A DNA stretch of 18,371 nt from an uncultured Acetatifactor sp. GTDB taxonomy: Bacteria; Bacillota; Clostridia; Lachnospirales; Lachnospiraceae. The position numbers were made by a program, and so were the translations under genes. Where the stretch lies: assembly GCA_910578995.1 (NCBI GenBank), contig CAJTSY010000028.1:11053-29423 (forward strand), in the 5' to 3' direction. Under the pieces are notes generated by a model. It was not told the origin of the DNA. It saw only the letters and a program-made list of their open reading frames with translations, and did no database searches. Positions within the stretch are counted from its first letter, which is position 1; each line of letters opens with the position of its first letter. This document shows positions 1 to 5,532 of this stretch, piece after piece.

Positions 1-109
1 TTCTCCTTCTTCCGGAAATCCAAAGCCGCCATCTTCTCCTTCTTCCGGAAATCCAAAGCCGCCGCTCTCTCCATCTCCAGGAAACACAAAGCCGCCGCTC
101 TCTCCATCG
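1..109 (-). repeat. 33-bp tandem repeat inside the CotH-like gene
   Basis: Three consecutive 33-bp units (1-33, 34-66, 67-99) plus a partial fourth encode 11-residue repeats of the form (E/D)(E/D)GE(S/D)GGF(G/V)FP, residues 235-271 of the protein. The units nearest the edge are almost identical at the DNA level, so the array is recent or being homogenised. It continues past the window edge. The repeat is in frame, acidic and flexible, and probably forms a surface-exposed linker. Confidence 0.85.
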
Positions 110-813
110 TCCTGCACACTCTCCTTCCGGTTCCCCTCTTGGAAGCCGAAGTCTGCGCCATCGAAGCTTCCGCCGAATCCCATACTGTCGGGCTTATAGA
201 GCGCCCCGTCCTCGGCACCATAATTGCGCAGCAGAAAGCTGTCCTCCACTGCCTCCAATGCCAGATAGACGCCCCAATACGTACCGTTTACCGATATTTC
301 GGCATAATTGTACAGGGATGCATCCGCCCCCAGATACTGATACATATCATAAACAATGGCTTCCTTCATATTAGTAGCGTCTGCGTAATTATTATTCAAT
401 ATCAGTTTATCCAGTCCCAGGCAGGTCTGCCCGTCTACGTAATGGTCAAACTCCAGTTTCAGGCTGTACCTGTCTGAATCCGGGTCCTGGACAATGGCGG
501 ACAGACTGGTATTTCCCTTGGGGCGGATGCCCACATTGTTCACCCTCTGTCCGTTTATGATAATATCACAGGAGTAATATTGTTCCGCAGAGGCATTTTT
601 CAGCATGTCTTCCCACTCCGTCTCCTCCATGATAATATCAATCTGCATGATATTATCCGTTCCAAACAATTCTTCCTGGTACTCCATAGTCAGGGCGCTT
701 CCCCCCAGAGCTTCCACAAACTGCTGCGGAAACATCATCGCCAGAAAGCATCCCAAGACGGCTGCCGCCATAATGACACTGATGATTTTTGTTAGATGTT
801 TACCAGTAATCAT
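1..813 (-). CDS. CotH-like kinase protein, C-terminus beyond window edge
   Basis: 271 codons are visible on the minus strand and the frame is still open at base 1, so the gene is partial. The start at 813 follows a near-perfect Shine-Dalgarno (GGAGGTGATC directly before ATG). Residues about 9-27 are hydrophobic (signal or membrane anchor), so the rest should be exported. The pattern GIRPKGNTS (95-103), a following LKLEFDHY segment, LILNNNYADATNMKEA (137-152) and NGTYWGVYLALEAVED (176-191) matches the N-terminal half of CotH-type kinases (PF08757). Some members of that family phosphorylate spore-coat proteins, while many clostridial members sit in envelope clusters of unknown role. From residue 235 an acidic Gly/Phe/Pro 11-residue repeat begins. 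It lies downstream of DUF4956 and VTC genes, a frequent association, but is separated by 238 nt and has its own candidate promoter. Family call is firm; substrate is unknown. Confidence 0.85.
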   Translation of the reverse strand, partial: MITGKHLTKIISVIMAAAVLGCFLAMMFPQQFVEALGGSALTMEYQEELFGTDNIMQIDIIMEETEWEDMLKNASAEQYYSCDIIINGQRVNNVGIRPKGNTSLSAIVQDPDSDRYSLKLEFDHYVDGQTCLGLDKLILNNNYADATNMKEAIVYDMYQYLGADASLYNYAEISVNGTYWGVYLALEAVEDSFLLRNYGAEDGALYKPDSMGFGGSFDGADFGFQEGNRKESVQDDGESGGFVFPGDGESGGFGFPEEGEDGGFGFPEEGE

Positions 814-928
814 GATCACCTCCAAATGAAACCACTGAACAGGCAGCATATATTGCCGTCAATGGCACGGTGTTGAAATTGTATAGCGAATGAGCGCTTC
901 TATAGCATAGGGCAGAAACCAGTGTACA

Positions 929-958
929 ATAAAAGCAAAGCCGCACTTCTATTGTCAA
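929..958 (-). promoter_or_regulatory. Candidate sigma-A promoter for the CotH-like gene
   Basis: On the minus strand a perfect -35 TTGACA (958-953) is followed after 18 bp by TTTTAT (934-929, 4 of 6 matches to the -10). This would give a leader of about 110 nt before the start at 813. The 238-nt gap behind DUF4956 contains no gene and no copy of the 18-bp box found upstream of VTC, so the CotH-like gene may be transcribed independently. Confidence 0.4.
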
Positions 959-1051
959 GCATAAATGCGCTCACGAATATATACCTCCAGTAACCGATTA
1001 AATCTACAAAATTTCGCCAGGAAACAGGCAAATTCTCATGTATAGCCTCCG

Positions 1052-1597
1052 CTATGACATATATTCCCCATTATAGCTTACAAGTGTGGCACAGCTCACC
1101 CCGTCAACGGCACTAAGCCTGTTGACAAAGGCCGTCCTTGCATCCCGCATGCGTATTTCCGCTGTCAGCTCGATTCCCGAGGCGTTTACCGTCTTGGACT
1201 TCACCGCAAACATTGCCACTGCCTTTTCCGCCAGCATCAGCGCCTCTCCCTCCGCCTTCTCATCACTGCAGTTTAAAATCAGCAGATAGGGATTCTCGTG
1301 CACCTTACGGTTGGCAAATAGAACCAGAATAACGCCGATGATGGCGGATCCGATGACGGCAAGGGGTATCATGCCCGCGCCGATGACGATTCCCACCGCG
1401 ATAGACCAGAATAAATACACGATTTCCACAGGCTCCTTGATGGCGGCCCGGAAACGGACGATGGAGAGCGCGCCCACCATGCCCAGAGAAAGCACCACGT
1501 TGGATGTTACCGCCATAATTACCAGGGTGGTCACAAGGGCAAGCCCCACAAGCGCCATGGCAAAGCCTGTGAAACGAATACCATGCCCATGACGCAT
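1052..1597 (-). CDS. DUF4956 membrane protein, N-terminally shortened
   Basis: 181 residues. The family core SLGMVGALSIVRFR (37-50) followed by AAIKEP is unmistakable for DUF4956. Hydrophobic stretches at about 9-47 and 58-94 should be membrane segments, with a C-terminal soluble domain from about 96. Members usually run to about 220-230 residues and carry an extra N-terminal membrane segment before this core; here it is absent. The frame cannot be extended, because only five codons upstream of the ATG lies the TAG stop of the VTC gene, in the same frame. No good ribosome binding site is visible (only GGTAGGGGCG about 13 nt upstream). The protein normally accompanies VTC and CotH proteins; its function is unknown. 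It may be a damaged gene, or translated by reinitiation from the VTC gene. Confidence 0.8.
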   Translation of the reverse strand: MRHGHGIRFTGFAMALVGLALVTTLVIMAVTSNVVLSLGMVGALSIVRFRAAIKEPVEIVYLFWSIAVGIVIGAGMIPLAVIGSAIIGVILVLFANRKVHENPYLLILNCSDEKAEGEALMLAEKAVAMFAVKSKTVNASGIELTAEIRMRDARTAFVNRLSAVDGVSCATLVSYNGEYMS

Positions 1598-1612
1598 AAC
1601 CGGAAAGCGCCC

Positions 1613-2305
1613 CTACCCGAACCGCCTGCACGCTTCGTACTTGGAAAACGCCTGCTGACGCAGAGATTCTGTCTGTATGAGCCCCCGGATCACCTCCGGC
1701 AGAAATGCGTCATATTTTATTTCCAGGATCCTGGTTCCCGGCCGGTCCGCAGTGCTTAAGTCCCTCACCGTTTCCTCCAGAAAGCTTCCGTGATACAGCG
1801 TGGTCCGGATGTCAGAGTCAAAAGTCACCCTCACATTCCCCGCCCTGTAGACATAAGGCTCCCTGATGTAGGATACCAGTACCCTGGGGCGCAGGATCTG
1901 GTAATGCATTTTCGCATACAACTCCTGCACCAGGACAGCGGGATGCCCTCTCATCCAGTTCAGTCTGCCGTCCAGAAGCTGACGGCATTCCGCCTCCGTG
2001 ATTTCCGCGCCCAGTTTCCTGCACAGGTTATTGTCCTTTACCTTTTTCTCCAGGGTAATAAGGGAAAAGTCATCATTGTAATACCTTATCCTGAACTTTT
2101 CCCGCCGGGAAACGCCGTCCCGCTTCTCGCGCAGCGCCTTGTCCGCATAATTATCAAAGTAGATGCTCCGTATCAGATACCGCCCGTCCGCCCCCGCATG
2201 GGAATCGGAACACATGACAGCCTGCAGGCGGCTCCGAAGCTCCAGATACCGGGGATATCCGATTTCATATTTCAATTCGTGGCGAAAGCATTGTCCCTGA
2301 TCCAT
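1613..2305 (-). CDS. VTC-domain protein (polyphosphate polymerase-like)
   Basis: 230 residues, full length for the single-domain bacterial VTC family (PF09359). Recognisable parts of the tunnel fold are RHELKY (8-13), SIYFDN (47-52), the basic strand KFRIRYY (70-76), LEKK (85-88), LEIKYD (194-199) and the terminal SKY (221-223). In yeast Vtc4 this triphosphate-tunnel fold makes polyphosphate from ATP; the bacterial proteins beside DUF4956 and CotH are not biochemically settled, so activity is inferred. The start is chosen because MDQGQxFRHELKY aligns with the usual N-terminus; the Shine-Dalgarno is poor (AAAGGGG, about 12 nt away). First gene of the VTC-DUF4956 unit, preceded by a box-plus-minus-10 promoter at 2358-2390. 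DUF4956 follows after 15 nt in the same frame. Confidence 0.9.
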   Translation of the reverse strand: MDQGQCFRHELKYEIGYPRYLELRSRLQAVMCSDSHAGADGRYLIRSIYFDNYADKALREKRDGVSRREKFRIRYYNDDFSLITLEKKVKDNNLCRKLGAEITEAECRQLLDGRLNWMRGHPAVLVQELYAKMHYQILRPRVLVSYIREPYVYRAGNVRVTFDSDIRTTLYHGSFLEETVRDLSTADRPGTRILEIKYDAFLPEVIRGLIQTESLRQQAFSKYEACRRFG

Positions 2306-2357
2306 TTTTCGTTATTGCCCCTTTCCCGTGTGATTTCCCCATCACAGCCTGGAATCG

Positions 2358-2390
2358 AGTATAGGGCCCCTTCCTGAAATGTACCTGAAA
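2358..2390 (-). promoter_or_regulatory. Response-regulator box and -10 element upstream of VTC
   Basis: On the minus strand the 18-mer TTTCAGGTACATTTCAGG (2390-2373) contains two TTTCAGG half-sites with an 11-bp period, the geometry typical of OmpR/PhoB-family operators. After exactly 9 nt comes TATACT (2363-2358), 5 of 6 matches to the -10. No usable -35 is present, which fits activator-dependent initiation. The leader would be about 46 nt. The identical 18-mer, with the same 9-nt spacing, precedes the response-regulator gene. Confidence 0.7.
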
Positions 2391-2408
2391 TAATCTGTGT
2401 CCTTTTTC

Positions 2409-2424
2409 TGAAATTGGAATGAAA
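2409..2424 (-). promoter_or_regulatory. Second, degenerate half-site pair upstream of VTC
   Basis: Two further TTTCA half-sites (2424-2420 and 2413-2409) are again 11 bp apart on the minus strand and lie 23 bp upstream of the main 18-bp box. This would place a second regulator dimer on roughly the same helical face. The match is only five bases per half-site. Confidence 0.35.
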
Positions 2425-2427
2425 GAC

Positions 2428-2463
2428 AAAAAAATCCCACAGAACAGACTTTGCCGCTCTGTG
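2428..2463 (-). terminator. Candidate terminator downstream of the GNAT gene
   Basis: On the minus strand CACAGA (plus 2463-2458) pairs with TCTGTG (2443-2438) around a 14-nt loop that can partly pair internally. A GGA and seven T (2434-2428) follow. It lies about 90 nt after the GNAT stop and just before the VTC operator, so it would separate the two transcription units. Confidence 0.5.
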
Positions 2464-2549
2464 AGACTGCCGTCCTTCAATGCCGTTTCCTTTAAGGAAC
2501 GCTCAAGGCTGACGGATACCTTACCGACTATCAAGTTAACTCCTGTTCT

Positions 2550-3116
2550 TCATTCGTCCTTTACAGAGCGCGTCTTTATCGTTTCCTGCCATGACTCGCA
2601 CATCAGCTTATATTCATAGCTCTTGAAAACAATGGGATTGCCCTGCTCATCGCTGCAGAACGAAGCAGTGGACTCCTTTACCACCGACAGGCCCAGCCTC
2701 TCCAACAATTTACAGGACGGAATGTTTTCGGCCGCCGTCCCGGTAATGACCTCCTTTGCGCCAAGCACCTCAAAGGCATAGGAAATATAAGCCCTACAGC
2801 TCTCATATGCATACCCCCGGCCAAAGTAGCCTGAACTGAAGATATATCCAAGATTATAAACGCCTTCTCGATCCGTAGGATTCATACAGACCATCCCCAT
2901 CAGGACACCGCTGTCTTTATCGCATACAGCCAGATAATCGTCTCCTTTAGAGAACCAGTCACAGACTCCTTTTATCCCCTCGTCGTCCTCAGGCCATTGG
3001 CTGTCATATCTACCGTACGCGGATGCCATATACCGGACAATTATTTTTTTCAAAGGGCTCCAATCTTCTGCAGTGAAATTCCGAAGAATCAGCCTTGCTG
3101 TCCTTATCTCTCTCAT
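2550..3116 (-). CDS. RimJ/RimL-type GNAT N-acetyltransferase
   Basis: 188 residues. The N-terminus TARLILRNFTAEDW (6-19) is the classic opening of the Acetyltransf_3 (RimJ/RimL-like) branch. GYFGRGYAYE (96-105) is the acetyl-CoA pyrophosphate-binding motif A, and ENIPSCKLLERLG (130-142) is the conserved C-terminal helix. It is cytosolic, and the acetyl acceptor (protein N-terminus, antibiotic or small molecule) cannot be read from sequence. It has its own extended -10 promoter and a downstream terminator, so it is probably a single-gene unit between the kinase stub and the VTC operon. It has no obvious functional link to either. Confidence 0.88.
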   Translation of the reverse strand: MREIRTARLILRNFTAEDWSPLKKIIVRYMASAYGRYDSQWPEDDEGIKGVCDWFSKGDDYLAVCDKDSGVLMGMVCMNPTDREGVYNLGYIFSSGYFGRGYAYESCRAYISYAFEVLGAKEVITGTAAENIPSCKLLERLGLSVVKESTASFCSDEQGNPIVFKSYEYKLMCESWQETIKTRSVKDE

Positions 3117-3174
3117 AATCCCTGCTTCATACCTCTCTTTTCCATTCCGGCGTTTTCCTCATAGAAAACTGTCC

Positions 3175-3203
3175 ATTATATCATCATGCCAGAGTATGTC
3201 CAA
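3175..3203 (-). promoter_or_regulatory. Promoter of the GNAT gene
   Basis: A perfect TATAAT (3180-3175, minus strand) is preceded by TGA, giving an extended -10, and by TTGGAC at 3203-3198 with an exact 17-bp spacer. The predicted leader is about 52 nt. Confidence 0.6.
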
Positions 3204-3243
3204 AAATTCATTCCCGCCATCCGTACGCCCCACTTTGCGGTAT

Positions 3244-3299
3244 ATTTGACCCTCCTTCGGTCAACGCAGCCCGCTACGCCTCCCTCATTCGAGTCAAAT
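3244..3299. repeat. Structured three-stem non-coding element
   Basis: A compact set of nested inverted repeats: outer arms ATTTGAC (3244-3250) and GTCAAAT (3293-3299); a left hairpin TTGACC (3246-3251) with GGTCAA (3259-3264) and a 7-nt loop; and a central CGCAGC (3265-3270) with GCTACG (3273-3278) around CC, one mismatch. The left hairpin competes with the outer stem. It sits between the kinase stub and the GNAT promoter. The layout resembles dispersed non-coding repeats of clostridial genomes, but no second copy is in this window. Confidence 0.45.
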
Positions 3300-3350
3300 C
3301 TCCCCCAAACCGTGACGCACAGCTGACAGAAAGCAATTGACAAACACACT

Positions 3351-3435
3351 CTAAGAAATACACACCGTAAACCAGATACGCTTCCCCTCCTCGCTGCGCA
3401 CGCCGATGCGTCCCCCGCTGCATCTTTTTCAGCAT
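3351..3435 (-). pseudogene. Histidine kinase remnant with internal deletion
   Basis: A start codon (3435-3433) overlaps the TGA of the response regulator as ATGCTGA, the usual coupling for a regulator-kinase pair, and begins MLKKMQR, a typical kinase N-terminus. Within about 15 nt the sequence reads, in another frame, SGGRIGVRSEEGKRIWFTVCIS and stops at TAG (3351-3353). That is a classic end of a HATPase_c domain, after the G2 box. Distance from start to stop is 85 nt (28 codons plus 1), so the two ends are out of frame. More than 300 codons (sensor, HisKA, most of the ATPase) would be missing. The frame from the ATG runs instead to 3274 as 53 unrelated residues. Confidence 0.7.
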
Positions 3436-4107
3436 TTATTTTCCTCCAGAGAATAGCCCGCCCCCCGGACCGTCCTGATTTCCGCCCGGCTCCCCAGCTG
3501 CCGCAGCTTCCTCCGGATAAAGCCGATGTAAGTCCAGACCACGTCCATCTCCGCCTCCGAATCCTGTCCCCATACCTTCTCCATCAGATGACTGGTGGAA
3601 AAGACCAGGTGGGGATGCCGCAGGAAAAGCTCCGTCAGCTGAAACTCCTTATTGTTCAGGCGGACGCTCTCTTCCCCGCAGCTCAGCTCATAACGGTTGC
3701 AGTCCAACTGCAGATCCCCAAAGGAGAGAATCCTGTCCGCATACCCCCCCGCTGCGTCTTGAAAGTGCTTTCACCCTGGCGATGAACTCCCGGCTTGCAA
3801 AGGGCTTTGGCAGATAGTCGTCCGCCCCTGCATCCAGCCCTTCAACCCGGTCCTCAATCTCCGCCTTCGCTGTCAGCATCATCACCGGAACATTTGATTT
3901 TTCCCTGCGGATCGCCTTCAGTACCTCCAGACCGTTTACCTTCGGCATCATGATATCCAGTACTATGACATCATAATCCGTACTGTGGAAGCAGTCCAGT
4001 GCCGCCTCGCCGTCATGCACCATGTCCACGGAGAATTTATTCTTTTCCAACAAAAATTTCAGCGCCTTCGCAAGCCCCGTTTCATCCTCCGCAATCAAAA
4101 TCCGCAT
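3429..4107 (-). pseudogene. OmpR-family response regulator, frameshifted at a G7 tract
   Basis: The start at 4107 has a good AGGAGG 8 nt upstream. The receiver domain is complete: acidic ED (7-8), phospho-acceptor D51 in VLDIMMP, T79, K101 in KPF. A winged-helix DNA-binding domain follows (LNNKEFQLTELFL, VWTYIGFIRRKL, RTVRGAGYSLEE), ending at 3429. The two halves are in different frames. The switch falls at seven consecutive G on the coding strand (plus 3744-3750). With six G the protein would be continuous (SRRSGGYADRILSFGDLQL) at 225 residues, the normal length. As written, the receiver frame runs on to 139 residues and lacks the DNA-binding domain. Possible causes are a real +1 mutation, phase variation or slippage, or a base-calling error. 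Confidence 0.85.
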
Positions 4108-4229
4108 GGGTGCCGCCTCCTTTTATCCGTTACCGGAATCCCCGCCCCACTTCTGTGGGCTTTTCGGAAACCATTTTACCGCCTTCACCAATTTCCCGGC
4201 TCCATGATATATGGAATGTCGATTTCATC

Positions 4230-4262
4230 ATAATACCCGCACTGCCTGAAATGTACCTGAAA
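4230..4262 (-). promoter_or_regulatory. Response-regulator box and -10 element upstream of the regulator gene
   Basis: TTTCAGGTACATTTCAGG (4262-4245, minus strand), identical in all 18 bases to the box before VTC, is followed after 9 nt by TATTAT (4235-4230), a 5 of 6 match to the -10. Predicted leader is about 116 nt. It implies that the regulator controlled its own gene. The 221-nt gap between esterase and regulator holds nothing else I can identify beyond a CTCCGGAG palindrome. Confidence 0.7.
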
Positions 4263-4328
4263 AAAGCAGGCAAATCCGCATGACTCCGGAGAAAACTTCA
4301 CGCCGGCCCACTCTTTGCTATATCCCTC

Positions 4329-5138
4329 TTACCGCAAATCCGTATCCGTCCCCAGCCACCATCTCAGCACATCCTGAATTTTCTCATCCCAGTATTTCCA
4401 CTGATGATCTCCCGCAGACTCCTCGCAGGTCAGATCATATCCCAGCTTCTTCACATGCTCCCAGGCTTTCAGGTTCCCCTGGTACAGGAAATCCCCCATG
4501 CCGCACCAGGCGTACAGCCTGGGCAGAACCTTCCCTTCCGCCGCAAGCCGCTCCGCCAGTGCAAACAGGTCATTGTCCGAACCCGCAAGCGCCTCCTCCG
4601 AGGCAAAAATCCCCTTCAAAAGCGCGGCTCCGGAATGCTCGCCCTCCTTCACATGCCTTCTGTAACTCTCCACAATGTCCAGTCCCCCGGAAAGGGAAGC
4701 CGCCGCGCCGAAGGTGTCACTGGCGCCCAGTCCCAGTTTCCACGCCCCGTAGCCGCCCATGGAAAGCCCCGCCGCCAGGGTATCCTCCCGCTCCGTAGAC
4801 ATCTGCGGGAAAAATTCCCGGCAGATTTTCGGCAGCTCCCGGGAAATAAAAGTCCAGTACCGCATCCCATAGGCGGTATCCGTATAAAAGGCCAGATGCG
4901 TCGTGGGCATCACCACGGCGATCCCCAGCTTGCTGGCATAACGCTCGATGGACGTCCTCCTCTGCCAGATGGTGTGGTCATCGCTCATGCCGTGGAGCAG
5001 GTACATGGTCCTGACCCTGCCGTCCGCCCCCTTCCCTTCCATGCCGATCTGCCCCCATGTCTGCTGCGGCAGTATCACGTCCATATTCACGCTCATTCCC
5101 AGTACTGTTGAAAAAAAGTCTACATGTAATAACGCCAT
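4329..5138 (-). CDS. Putative serine esterase (PF00756, acetyl/feruloyl esterase-like)
   Basis: 269 residues, the usual size of the tributyrin-esterase/EstA-like group of alpha/beta hydrolases. YLLHGMSDDHTIW (46-58) forms the oxyanion-hole region. GLSMGGYGA (124-132) gives nucleophile Ser126. Asp216 in CGMGDFLY and His245 in GDHQW complete the triad. There is no signal peptide, so it acts in the cytosol, probably removing acetyl or aromatic acyl groups from imported sugars or glycosides. The start has GGGAGAAGGA directly upstream. It lies 387 nt behind the rhamnosidase, with its own candidate promoter, so it may be co-regulated with, but not strictly part of, the glycosidase operon. The true substrate is not readable. 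Confidence 0.85.
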   Translation of the reverse strand: MALLHVDFFSTVLGMSVNMDVILPQQTWGQIGMEGKGADGRVRTMYLLHGMSDDHTIWQRRTSIERYASKLGIAVVMPTTHLAFYTDTAYGMRYWTFISRELPKICREFFPQMSTEREDTLAAGLSMGGYGAWKLGLGASDTFGAAASLSGGLDIVESYRRHVKEGEHSGAALLKGIFASEEALAGSDNDLFALAERLAAEGKVLPRLYAWCGMGDFLYQGNLKAWEHVKKLGYDLTCEESAGDHQWKYWDEKIQDVLRWWLGTDTDLR

Positions 5139-5317
5139 TCCTTCTCCCTCTCTGTATCTCTGTTATCAATAGAGTCGTGAGCCCAATCATTCCTGCAATC
5201 TCTGTTCCGTGTTACAGAAGAGCTTACCGGTTATACATTTCGATTTAAAACTCCTGCCTGCGCCGCACACGATTGGGCGCACCGGCGTATCCTCCTGCAA
5301 AATAGATGCCAAAACCG

Positions 5318-5343
5318 AAAGTCACTGCTGCGGCAGTGACTTT
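5318..5343. promoter_or_regulatory. Perfect 11-bp inverted repeat in the esterase leader
   Basis: AAAGTCACTGC (5318-5328), a 4-nt loop TGCG, then GCAGTGACTTT (5333-5343). The stem is perfect and symmetrical on both strands. No run of T follows on the minus strand (CGGTTTTGGC), so it is only a weak terminator there. An RNA structural element or protein operator is equally possible. Confidence 0.5.
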
Positions 5344-5419
5344 GTTATAGAGGATAACAGCAACCTTATCCGACGTACAGTTTATAAAGCGGAAATTCCG
5401 GCGGTTGGGCTACTACAAC

Positions 5420-5448
5420 AATATATCAGATTAGCCGGGCCTGGTCAA
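5420..5448 (-). promoter_or_regulatory. Candidate promoter of the esterase gene
   Basis: TTGACC (5448-5443) and TATATT (5425-5420) on the minus strand are separated by exactly 17 bp. TGA precedes the -10, so it is also an extended -10. Each hexamer matches 5 of 6 consensus bases. Confidence 0.5.
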
Positions 5449-5507
5449 TAACCTCCGGACGAATCCCCGATATCGTGAATTGAGCAAAGCTCGCCAATTT
5501 GTGCACA

Positions 5508-5532
5508 TTTTAAAGGAATCCTTCCTTAAAAA
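5508..5532 (-). terminator. AT-rich hairpin at the end of the rhamnosidase gene
   Basis: Arms 5508-5518 and 5522-5532 pair at 10 of 11 positions around a 3-nt TCC loop. The TAA stop of the rhamnosidase lies in the stem. The T run (TTTAAAA) is short and belongs to the stem itself, so this is a plausible but weak bidirectional terminator for the glycosidase series. Confidence 0.35.

Larger units (their letters stand above)
5139..5525 (-). other. Gene-free 387-nt stretch: esterase promoter and leader
   Basis: No convincing gene. It contains a promoter (5420-5448), a perfect 11-bp hairpin (5318-5343) and, on the minus strand, an AGGAGG (5296-5291) 8 nt before a GTG that opens a 31-codon frame ending at 5187. 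That reading frame contains CGAGRSFKSK and looks more like a repeat-derived or leader sequence than a conserved gene. The region would be a 275-nt leader of the esterase mRNA. Confidence 0.4.

Noticed and set aside
2265..2534. 89-codon minus-strand frame overlapping the VTC start
   Set aside because: It runs through the terminator, the operator and the -10 and then overlaps VTC out of frame; no domain is recognisable.
3274..3435. 53-codon frame from the kinase start codon
   Set aside because: After MLKKMQR it is the wrong frame of the kinase C-terminus and of the structured element; it is a by-product of the deletion.
4404..5111. 235-codon plus-strand open frame opposite the esterase
   Set aside because: The esterase strand has a full catalytic triad; the opposite frame has no motif or ribosome site.
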